From Anaerolineales bacterium (GTDB lineage Bacteria; Chloroflexota; Anaerolineae; Anaerolineales; DRMV01), in contig WFUL01000200.1 of the NCBI GenBank assembly GCA_015484985.1, forward strand, positions 1 through 10,215: a stretch of 10,215 nt of DNA, written 5' to 3'. The position numbers and the translations under genes were made by a program. Below, piece after piece: positions 1-5,625 of the stretch. Each line of letters begins with the position of its first letter. Position 1 is the first letter of the stretch. The notes beneath the pieces are model-generated. The model made no database searches. It had not been told where the DNA came from and was given only the letters and a program-made list of their open reading frames with translations.

Positions 1-569
1 TCCTCATCCTCCTGGAGGATTTCCGGTTCTCCCCCAGCGTGATTCGGGTAAAAGCGGGGGAACGCGTACGTCTTCGGCTGCGCAACATAGGCCGTCATAC
101 CCACGAATTCATGGCCGGAGCCGCCGTCCACCTCGAGGAGGATGTCACAGAGCCTCCGTCCCCTGATTTCTTTGAAGGCATCACCGACCTCAAGGTGGAG
201 GTGGTCCGGGGGATGGCCATGCCCATGTTCGAGACGGGAGAACACGGAGAATCCATGGCCATGGGGGAAAACGATGATGGCCACGGTGGTGAGGGAGACG
301 AGGGCAAAGGAAAGGAAATGGGCCAAAAAGACATGAGTATGGAGGACGACACCATGCGCGTCGTCTTGAGGCCCGGTTTCCATGCTGAGGGCATGGCTAT
401 GGAGGGAGACCTCCATGGAAGCATGGTCATGATGGACCCGGTATCCGAAGTGGTGCTCGAGTTCACGGTTCCGAAGGATAAAGTGGGAACGTGGGTCTTT
501 GGATGCTTCCAGGAGGACGGCTTGCATTTCGATGCCGGGATGCGCGGGTGGCTCATCGTTGAGCCGTAA
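1..569 (+). CDS. Cupredoxin-domain protein with Met/His-rich insertion (5' partial)
   Basis: The reading frame is open to the left edge (first full codon at 3), and the residues before the GTG at 39 (D-F-R-F-S-P-S) are the usual first strand of a plastocyanin/azurin-like fold. The gene therefore starts upstream and the GTG is probably not the start. Counting from that GTG, the type-1 copper ligands are recognisable: His22 in H-T-H-E-F, then Cys156, His163 and Met168 in the C-x6-H-x4-M arrangement before a final G-W-L-I-V strand. Between the two halves, residues about 58-133 form a low-complexity insertion with about 14 Met, several His and many Asp/Glu, which could bind additional copper. The family carries electrons or binds copper outside the cytoplasm; any signal peptide or lipobox would lie upstream of the window. 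The partner and exact role cannot be read from here. The cupredoxin assignment is firm; electron carrier versus copper storage or delivery is open. Confidence 0.85.
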   Translation, partial: LILLEDFRFSPSVIRVKAGERVRLRLRNIGRHTHEFMAGAAVHLEEDVTEPPSPDFFEGITDLKVEVVRGMAMPMFETGEHGESMAMGENDDGHGGEGDEGKGKEMGQKDMSMEDDTMRVVLRPGFHAEGMAMEGDLHGSMVMMDPVSEVVLEFTVPKDKVGTWVFGCFQEDGLHFDAGMRGWLIVEP

Positions 570-703
570 TCTTCTTGCCTTTTACATGGCTGCCCTACCG
601 GGAAGCGGAATGGTGAATCCTTTCGCGCCCTTTGGGGAGCGGCGCGCGCCCTGTCTCATTGAGCATAGACTGCCAGCCAAGGGCCGTAGGATCTACACTA
701 TGC

Positions 704-741
704 GAACTTGAACCCGAGGAGAACTTGAAAAAGCCTTGAAC
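704..741 (+). repeat. Short direct repeats, GAACTTGAA type
   Basis: GAACTTGAA occurs at 704-712 and again at 721-729 (17 bases apart start to start), and a third partial copy, CTTGAAC, is at 735-741. They lie upstream of the operon promoter. They could be a binding site for a direct-repeat-recognising regulator or chance similarity; nothing else in the window helps decide. Confidence 0.35.
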
Positions 742-757
742 AACCGCAGAGACGAGT

Positions 758-878
758 GTATTTCAAATTTGGTAGGCGGGTATGCAGCGGGGCGAAGTAA
801 AACAACGACGCTTGCTTTTATTAAAGGCTCCCCGCTGTTTTGGAGGTGGGATAAAGCGCGCCTACTAAACTGAAATAC
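758..878. repeat. Nested inverted repeats, candidate structured RNA or element remnant
   Basis: Three concentric helices can be drawn. The outer one pairs 758-778 with 859-878: GTATTTCA pairs with TGAAATAC, and TAGGCG with CGCCTA, separated by a short internal loop. The middle one is perfect, CAGCGGGG at 785-792 with CCCCGCTG at 830-837. The inner one pairs 796-802 with 816-822 (seven pairs, one G-T). The region is about 120 bases, noncoding, and ends just before the operon promoter. It could be a small structured RNA, a leader or attenuator, or a degenerate miniature mobile element. No T-run follows the right arm. Confidence 0.45.
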
Positions 879-901
879 GCCCGCGCAGAGATCCGCTTTC
901 C

Positions 902-930
902 TTGACACGTTTTCGTGTTTTCAGTATGCT
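902..930 (+). promoter_or_regulatory. Sigma70-type promoter of the lacI-transport-GH130 operon
   Basis: A perfect -35 box TTGACA (902-907) is separated by exactly 17 bases from a good -10 box TATGCT (925-930). Transcription would start near 936-938, about 30 bases before the repressor ATG at 967. No other convincing promoter was seen ahead of the downstream transport genes, so this is the probable single promoter for the operon. Confidence 0.8.
905..918. promoter_or_regulatory. Palindrome in the promoter spacer, possible second operator
   Basis: ACACG-TTTT-CGTGT is a perfect 5-bp inverted repeat lying mostly between the -35 and -10 boxes. A repressor bound here would block RNA polymerase. 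It does not match the GAAA-type palindrome at 944-955, so it would need a different protein, or may be coincidental. Confidence 0.3.
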
Positions 931-943
931 TTGAAATGAAACT

Positions 944-955
944 GAAAGCGGTTTC
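944..955. promoter_or_regulatory. LacI-family operator
   Basis: GAAAGCGGTTTC is a near-perfect palindrome (GAAA-N-CG-N-TTTC) with the central CG step typical of LacI/PurR-family operators. It lies just downstream of the predicted transcription start (about +8 to +19) and immediately before the gene of a LacI-family repressor, the standard position for autoregulation by roadblock or promoter occlusion. Confidence 0.7.
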
Positions 956-966
956 GGAAATATTAC

Positions 967-1998
967 ATGCGTGTGACCATTCACGATGTGGCGAAACGGG
1001 CTGGGGTCTCTCCGGCCACGGTGTCCCGGGTCCTCAACGATCGACCGGGCATTCGGGCCGAAACCCGGGAACGCGTATTGAAAGCTGCGCGCGAGCTGGG
1101 GTACATCCCCGACTTTTCGGCTCGCTCCCTAGCCACCAAGCGCACCCGCACCTTGGGGTTCTTGGTTCATGCCCGGCATTCCTTGTCCTCCCACTCCTTT
1201 TATGGGCAGGTGATGGCAGCCGCGGAGCGAGAAGCTCGGCATCATGGTTACCACTTGTTGTTCAGTACGGTTCATAAAGATGCTCCGTTGATGCTCCTTG
1301 AGGAACAGCGGGTAGAAGGCCTCATTCTGGCAGGGTGTGACATCCCCCGGGCCCTCATCCTCCATCTCAAACACAGTGGCGTGCCCTTCGTATTGGTGGA
1401 TAATCACCTCCCTGGGATCAACAGCATCGTCATTGACAACGAAGGAGGCGCTTACGAAGCCGTGAGCCACCTGATTCGCCTGGGTCACAAGGAAATCGGC
1501 TTCCTGTGTGAGTGGATGGAGGACCTGAGTTTTGCCGAGCGTTTCGCTGGATATAAGCGAGCTTTACAGGAGCACGGTATCCCGTACCGTCCAGATCTGG
1601 TGGCCGAGGGTGAACCCCGCACACCCGGAAGTGGGTATATCGCGGCTCAGCGCTTGTTGCAAAAGGCCCGGCCCAGTGCGGTGTTTGTGGCCAACGATCT
1701 CACCGCGGTGGAGGCCATGCGGGCCTTCCGGGAGGCTGGGTTGAACATCCCTCAAGACATTGCAGTGGTGGGGTTCGATGACGGGGACCTGGCTCCAGTC
1801 GCCTATCCCCCCTTGACCACTGTGCGGGTCTTCCGAGATGCTTTGGGAATCCAAGCCGTGCGCCGGCTCCTTTACATCATTGAGCATCCCAGCACCCCGC
1901 CCTTGCAAATTCGAGTGTTCACCAAACTCATCATCCGAGAATCCTGCGGCACACCGCTACACGCACAACTTTCTCAGGAGCCCATAGAAACGGGCTGA
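967..1998 (+). CDS. LacI-family transcriptional repressor
   Basis: The 343-residue protein has the normal length and domain order of the family. An N-terminal helix-turn-helix (T-I-H-D-V-A-K-R-A-G-V-S, then T-V-S-R-V-L-N, residues 4-24) is followed by the hinge helix with the A-R-S-L-A motif near 52-56. A periplasmic-binding-protein-like effector domain runs from T-L-G-F-L (about 62) to the end, including V-F-V-A-N-D and V-V-G-F-D-D. Members bind a palindromic operator as dimers and release it, or tighten, on binding a sugar or sugar derivative. The ATG at 967 follows only a weak GGAA ribosome site (956-959), consistent with modest expression. It lies 54 bases before the sugar-binding-protein gene without a terminator and right behind the operator at 944-955, so it most likely controls its own operon. 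The effector is unknown; a manno-oligosaccharide is plausible from the GH130 neighbour. Confidence 0.93.
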   Translation: MRVTIHDVAKRAGVSPATVSRVLNDRPGIRAETRERVLKAARELGYIPDFSARSLATKRTRTLGFLVHARHSLSSHSFYGQVMAAAEREARHHGYHLLFSTVHKDAPLMLLEEQRVEGLILAGCDIPRALILHLKHSGVPFVLVDNHLPGINSIVIDNEGGAYEAVSHLIRLGHKEIGFLCEWMEDLSFAERFAGYKRALQEHGIPYRPDLVAEGEPRTPGSGYIAAQRLLQKARPSAVFVANDLTAVEAMRAFREAGLNIPQDIAVVGFDDGDLAPVAYPPLTTVRVFRDALGIQAVRRLLYIIEHPSTPPLQIRVFTKLIIRESCGTPLHAQLSQEPIETG

Positions 1999-2040
1999 CC
2001 AAACCGCACGTGTCCGTCTACTCAAAATCATCCTACATGA

Positions 2041-2047
2041 AGGAGGT
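2041..2047 (+). promoter_or_regulatory. Strong ribosome binding site deciding the ATG at 2053
   Basis: AGGAGGT is a near-perfect Shine-Dalgarno sequence. It is 5 bases from the ATG at 2053 but only 2 bases from the in-frame GTG at 2050, so the ATG is the better start. Its strength contrasts with the weak site of the repressor gene and suits an abundant binding protein. Confidence 0.75.
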
Positions 2048-2052
2048 ACGTG

Positions 2053-3384
2053 ATGAAGCGGTCCATCTGGCTTTGGCTGGTGGTCAGTCTGCTTGTCCTG
2101 TTGGCTGCCTGTCAGCAGGCGACACCTCAGGTGGTCAAGGAAACCGTCGTGGTCACCAAAGAGGTGGAGAAGGTGGTGACTCAGGAAGTAGTGGTCACCA
2201 AAGAAGTAGAGAAGCCCGGTAAACGCACCTTGGTGATTGCCTCCCGCCTCTTCTCCCCGCCTCGAGAGCAAGAGTTCTTCATCAATGAAATCCTGAAACC
2301 TTGGGAGGAAGAGAACAACGTCACCGTGGTCTTCCAAATCATTGACGACAAGACCCTATTGGAGCGGGCCCAGGTGCAGCAGCAAACGGGCCACGTGACT
2401 ACGGACCTGGTCATCGTGTTCAACGCCTGGATGCCCACCTGGATCGAGAAGGGTTGGGTAGAGGACTTGAGCGATGTGGTGGCCCAGTGGGATGATCGCA
2501 CCTTCATGGAGGCCTTCAACCAGGACATGGTCAAAGATGGCAAGCAGTACTTCCTGCCCATGGCGGCCGATGTGTACTTGCTCCTGGCCAACAACAAGGC
2601 CCTGGACTACCTGCCGGAAGGCGCCGACATCAACGCGCTCACCTGGGAGCAGTATGCCCAGTGGGCCGTCAACATCGCCCAGGGTGAGGGCGAAGGCAAG
2701 CTGTGCGTGAACGGCGTTCCCGGCAAGTTCTGGATTTACCAGTTCGGCGGTACCGCTCTTTCCTACGGCGCGGGCTTCCCCGACGCCAACTCCCCTGAGG
2801 CCATGCAGGCCTGGAAGGTGTGGGAGACCATCGGCAAGGGCAACGGCTTCGTGCCCACGGTGCTCAACATCGACAACTGTGTAGACCCCATGCAGCGGGA
2901 GGAAACCTGGCTGGTGGTGACCCACCAGGCCCGGGTGGGGCAGGTGTATAGCGCGGCGGAGACCCAGTTCACCATCGGTCCCGCCCCGGCGGGCCCCGCG
3001 GGCATCGGCACCATCGCGGGCGCCAGCGGCATCGCCATCATGAAGGGGTCGCCCAACAAGGACCTGGCCATCAAACTGTTGGAATACCTGACCCGGCCGG
3101 AAACCATGGTGAAAATCGCCAAGGGCACTGGCGGCTTCATCCCGCCCGTCAAAGAAGCCCTGGACTACCTGGGCCAGGACCCCACGGATGAAATCATCCG
3201 CAAGGCCCTGCTGGTGCTGGAGAAGGCCGTGGTCTCCGGCGTGCCTGCGGGCGACTACGAGGACTGGGGCGCGGTCAAGAAGTGCTTCGACGACGCCCTG
3301 GCCGACACCCTCGTGGCCGGCCTGGACATGACCCAGGAACGGGCCGACCAGGTGCAGGCCTGCGTGGACGCCCTCAAGAAGTAG
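2053..3384 (+). CDS. ABC transporter sugar-binding lipoprotein (CUT1, family 1 solute-binding protein)
   Basis: The 443-residue product starts with a lipoprotein signal: K-R, a hydrophobic core, and the lipobox L-A-A-C with Cys20 as the lipidated residue. A Val/Thr/Glu/Lys linker made of two 14-residue repeats (about residues 27-54) follows, then the binding domain beginning T-L-V-I-A-S. That domain has typical features of bacterial extracellular family 1 proteins: an early alpha/beta lobe with N-A-W-M-P-T-W, then Y-F-L-P-M-A-A-D, and near the end the A-I-K-L-L-E-Y-L-T-R-P-E motif. Length is as usual for the family. It would capture the substrate outside the membrane and deliver it to the two permeases downstream. 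The substrate cannot be read from the sequence; an oligosaccharide, perhaps a beta-mannoside, fits the GH130 gene in the same operon. A hairpin after the stop may keep its mRNA abundant. Confidence 0.92.
   Translation: MKRSIWLWLVVSLLVLLAACQQATPQVVKETVVVTKEVEKVVTQEVVVTKEVEKPGKRTLVIASRLFSPPREQEFFINEILKPWEEENNVTVVFQIIDDKTLLERAQVQQQTGHVTTDLVIVFNAWMPTWIEKGWVEDLSDVVAQWDDRTFMEAFNQDMVKDGKQYFLPMAADVYLLLANNKALDYLPEGADINALTWEQYAQWAVNIAQGEGEGKLCVNGVPGKFWIYQFGGTALSYGAGFPDANSPEAMQAWKVWETIGKGNGFVPTVLNIDNCVDPMQREETWLVVTHQARVGQVYSAAETQFTIGPAPAGPAGIGTIAGASGIAIMKGSPNKDLAIKLLEYLTRPETMVKIAKGTGGFIPPVKEALDYLGQDPTDEIIRKALLVLEKAVVSGVPAGDYEDWGAVKKCFDDALADTLVAGLDMTQERADQVQACVDALKK
2131..2214 (+). repeat. Two tandem 42-base coding repeats (lipoprotein linker)
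   Basis: 2131-2172 and 2173-2214 are imperfect tandem copies, each encoding 14 residues of the form V-V-x-x-[TE]-V-V-V-T-K-E-V-E-K. The second half of each copy is identical at the protein level. They form the linker between the lipidated Cys and the folded domain. Confidence 0.8.
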
Positions 3385-3392
3385 CCGGTTGT

Positions 3393-3424
3393 AGGGGCAG
3401 GGGCCAAAGGCGGTCCCTGCCCCT
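3393..3424 (+). terminator. Stem-loop between binding-protein and permease genes (attenuator or mRNA stabiliser)
   Basis: GGGGCAGGG (3394-3402) pairs perfectly with CCCTGCCCC (3415-3423). An outer A-T pair and three inner pairs (one G-T) extend the stem to about 13 bp around the loop AAAGGC. Only TTT and then a pyrimidine-rich stretch follow, so it is not a full intrinsic terminator. Placed 9 bases after the binding-protein stop and inside the operon, it probably causes partial termination or protects the upstream message from 3' exonucleases. Confidence 0.65.
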
Positions 3425-3528
3425 TTCCTCATTTCCTCGCTTTCGCGTCGCCTTTCCCTGGCCCGTATCCGTCCTGCCGGACGACAATGGGTGGTGACCC
3501 GGTCCTCCACGGTCCTTCGGACGCTTTC

Positions 3529-3535
3529 AGGAAGG
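3529..3535 (+). promoter_or_regulatory. Ribosome binding site deciding the permease start at 3542
   Basis: AGGAAGG is 6 bases before ATG 3542, with another ATG at 3545. The reading frame is open further upstream to a GTG at 3491, but that extension adds 17 polar residues with no ribosome site and no family match, so the ATG is preferred. Confidence 0.65.
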
Positions 3536-3541
3536 CAGAAC

Positions 3542-4450
3542 ATGATGGGTACGAAACGCGCTCGCTGGTTCTCCCCCACCCTCACCCCCTACCTCCTGGT
3601 CCTGCCCGTGCTCCTGTACTACGCGGCCTTCTGGCTGCAACCCGTGGTCACCGTGGTAATTCAAAGTTTTCGGGATCCCGTCACGGGCGCTTTCACCCTG
3701 AACAACTTCGCCCTGGTGTTGCAGGACAAAGACTTCTGGCCCGCCTTCTGGAACACCTTCATCATCGTGAGTATTTCCGTGGCCCTGGAATTCGTGGTTG
3801 CCCTGGCCCTCTCCCTGCTCATCTACCGGCGTTTTTGGGGCTCGGGCATCTTCTTCTTTCTCATGCTCATCCCCATGGCCCTCCCCCCGGTCGCGACCGG
3901 CGCCATCTGGAAAACCGGTCTCACGGCCCACGGCTGGCTGAACAGCCTGCTCATCCACCTGGGGGTGCTGGCGGAAGGCAAGAAAATCTACTGGCTGGGC
4001 ACACCCCGCACCCCCAAGTGGCAACTGCTGACCCTTATCATCCTGGTGGACGCCTGGACGGTGATTCCCTCGGTGATGGTCATTCTGGTCGCCGGACTGC
4101 AAAACCTGCCCCGAGAGGTCATCGAGGCCGGCTACGTCTTCGGAGGCACCTACTGGCGGGTGCTGCGGGACATCATCCTCCCCATGCTGCGCCCCACCAT
4201 TCAAACCGCGGTGGTGCTGCGGTTGATTTCCGCCATTCAAATCTGGCTCATCATCGTGCTGCTCTTCGGCTTCAGTCGGGTCCCGGTGCTGGTGGAACGC
4301 ATCGTGTACTACCACGAAGAAGTGCGCGGGCTGGACATCGCGCCCGCCATGACCACAGGGTACACGGTCATCGTGGCCTTCATCGTCTCGGCCGCGGCCC
4401 TGCTGTACCTCTATCTCTCGGGAGCCTTTGAAGGAGAGAAGGCGTCATGA
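3542..4450 (+). CDS. CUT1 sugar ABC transporter permease, MalF/UgpA type
   Basis: From the ATG at 3542 the protein has 302 residues, normal for the short MalF/UgpA type. About six membrane segments are visible (roughly residues 17-41, 72-95, 103-122, 163-185, 221-243 and 271-291). The cytoplasmic coupling loop E-V-I-E-A-G-Y-V-F-G-G (193-202), followed by I-I-L-P (211-214), is the EAA motif that docks onto the ATPase. In the family this subunit forms the translocation channel with a MalG-type partner. Its stop overlaps the start of that partner by the ATGA arrangement at 4447-4450, so the two are probably translationally coupled in equal amounts. It is separated from the binding-protein gene by 157 bases containing a strong hairpin. 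The assignment is secure; the substrate is not. Confidence 0.93.
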   Translation: MMGTKRARWFSPTLTPYLLVLPVLLYYAAFWLQPVVTVVIQSFRDPVTGAFTLNNFALVLQDKDFWPAFWNTFIIVSISVALEFVVALALSLLIYRRFWGSGIFFFLMLIPMALPPVATGAIWKTGLTAHGWLNSLLIHLGVLAEGKKIYWLGTPRTPKWQLLTLIILVDAWTVIPSVMVILVAGLQNLPREVIEAGYVFGGTYWRVLRDIILPMLRPTIQTAVVLRLISAIQIWLIIVLLFGFSRVPVLVERIVYYHEEVRGLDIAPAMTTGYTVIVAFIVSAAALLYLYLSGAFEGEKAS

Positions 4451-5517
4451 TGGATCCCAAAATCCAATACCGATTGCGCAAAGCCGCGCGCCAAATGTTA
4501 CTCTACCTGGTGGTACTCACCATCACCCTGGTCATCATGACGCCGGTGTACTTCATCACGGTGCTCTCCTTCCTGACCACCCGGGAGGCTTACGAGTATC
4601 CTCTGCCCCTTTACCCCACCTTCACCATCCGCATGAAAATGGAGCGGGGCAAACGGGGATACTTGCTCAGCGTCTGGGACCGCAACGAACAGGCCTACGT
4701 CTCCGTCCTGGACACCGACGACGCGGACAAGATGCGGGTGTACATGGAAACCTATCTGGGCCTGAAGCCCTCCAACGAGCAGGTAACCGAAGTTATGCAA
4801 AAAGTGGACGCCACGGGCGGGCAACCCGTGTACTTCGCCTGGCGGCGCCACATTCTTTCGAATTACGCGACCTTCTTCCGGGTGACCCGGGACGCAGTCC
4901 CGGCCCTCATTCGAAGCCTGCAAATCGCGGCCCTGACCATCGCCATCTCCCTGAGCATCGGAGGAGCCGCCGGTTACGCCTTCGCGCGCTACCGCTTCTA
5001 CGGCAAGAACGCGCTGAAGTTCAGCGTACTCTTCGTGCGCATGTTCCCGGGGGTGGCCATCGCCATCCCCATGGTCATCATCCTGGCCCGCATCGGGCTG
5101 TACGACCGGCCCGCGGGCCTTTCCCTGCTGTACTCCGTGGGCGTCATCGGCATGACGGTGTGGATTACGGCCAGCATTTTCATGGCCATCCCGGTCTCGC
5201 TGGAAGAAGCGGCCATGGTCTTCGGCGCCACGCGGTTGCAGGCCTTCCTGCGCATCACCCTGCCCCTGGCCTTTCCCGGCCTGGCCGCGGCCGCGATGTA
5301 TGCCTTCATCGGCGCATGGAACGAAACGGTGGCGGCCATCATCCTCACCGAGTTCAACCCCACCTTCTCGGTGGTGGTGTATCAGACCTTACTGGGCGCG
5401 ACGGGCCAGGTCAACCTGACGGCCGCGGGCGGCATGGCCATGGCATTGCCCGCGGTGGTGTTCACGTTCTTCATTCGCCGTTACATCCACCAGATGTGGG
5501 GTGGCGTGACGGTGTAA
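4447..5517 (+). CDS. CUT1 sugar ABC transporter permease, MalG/UgpE type, with extracytoplasmic insertion
   Basis: This 356-residue protein starts at ATG 4447 (ribosome site AAGGAGAG at 4431-4438; ATG 4450 is also possible). The C-terminal 210 residues are standard MalG: membrane segments after residue 155, the EAA coupling motif L-E-E-A-A-M-V-F-G-A (252-261) with I-T-L-P (270-273), a G-A-W-N-E segment (289-293), and a short tail ending W-G-G-V-T-V. The unusual part is the N-terminus. After the first membrane segment (about 17-42), roughly residues 51-135 form a charged, soluble region with W-D-R-N, D-T-D-D-A-D-K and E-V-M-Q-K, where most family members (about 270-290 residues) have a much shorter loop. 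By topology it should lie outside the membrane, facing the binding protein. Together with the upstream permease it would form the channel. Confidence 0.93.
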   Translation: MMDPKIQYRLRKAARQMLLYLVVLTITLVIMTPVYFITVLSFLTTREAYEYPLPLYPTFTIRMKMERGKRGYLLSVWDRNEQAYVSVLDTDDADKMRVYMETYLGLKPSNEQVTEVMQKVDATGGQPVYFAWRRHILSNYATFFRVTRDAVPALIRSLQIAALTIAISLSIGGAAGYAFARYRFYGKNALKFSVLFVRMFPGVAIAIPMVIILARIGLYDRPAGLSLLYSVGVIGMTVWITASIFMAIPVSLEEAAMVFGATRLQAFLRITLPLAFPGLAAAAMYAFIGAWNETVAAIILTEFNPTFSVVVYQTLLGATGQVNLTAAGGMAMALPAVVFTFFIRRYIHQMWGGVTV

Positions 5518-5625
5518 GGGGGCGCGGTGCGCAGCGCGCACGCTGACCTCTGTCCGCACACGACAGGCTGCGCACGGCCGGCCGCCCACGGCCCCCACAG
5601 GACAACCCAAGCCACGGGAGGCATC
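5518..5625 (+). other. Short GC-rich spacer before the ATPase gene
   Basis: These 108 bases contain a small hairpin (TGCGC at 5528-5532 with GCGCA at 5536-5540) and GC-rich sequence with no T-run, so no terminator is expected. The ATPase frame is open through most of it from a GTG at 5527, but the encoded residues do not resemble the family. Confidence 0.5.
5616..5621 (+). promoter_or_regulatory. Ribosome binding site deciding the ATPase start at 5626
   Basis: GGGAGG lies 4 bases before ATG 5626. The protein begins M-A-E-V-Q-L-I-N-L-T-K-R-F-G, the normal N-terminus of MalK/UgpC ATPases, so the longer frame beginning at GTG 5527 is rejected. Confidence 0.75.

Larger units (their letters stand above)
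570..966. other. Intergenic region without a credible gene
   Basis: This stretch separates the cupredoxin gene from the lacI-type gene. Near its left end is a GC hairpin (CGCGCC at 624-629 with GGCGCG at 641-646) with no T-run, so it is at best a weak terminator. Further right are CTTGAA-containing direct repeats (704-741), a nested inverted-repeat region (758-878), and the promoter and operator of the downstream operon (902-955). The only minus-strand reading frame here (693-908) has no recognisable domain and covers the promoter. Confidence 0.7.

Noticed and set aside
624..650. GC-rich palindromes (CGCGCC/GGCGCG and GGCGCGCGCC) as the terminator of the cupredoxin gene
   Set aside because: No T-run follows, and self-complementary GC stretches are common by chance at this composition.
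693..908. Minus-strand frame of 71 residues in the region before the repressor gene
   Set aside because: It shows no domain, spans the nested inverted repeat and reaches the operon promoter, and has no ribosome site that I can see.
1979..1996. AGCCC/GGGCT hairpin at the end of the repressor gene as a terminator
   Set aside because: The stem is only 5 bp with an 8-base loop, it overlaps the coding end, and no T-run follows, so read-through into the binding-protein gene is expected.
2356..3585. Long minus-strand reading frame (409 residues) opposite the binding-protein gene
   Set aside because: It is rich in His, Gly and Arg with no recognisable domain, and lies exactly opposite a firmly identified gene; GC-rich codon bias opens such frames on the other strand.
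5527..5625. N-terminal extension of the ATPase from the GTG at 5527
   Set aside because: The 33 extra residues are unlike any MalK N-terminus and lack a ribosome site, whereas ATG 5626 has GGGAGG and begins with the conserved strand.
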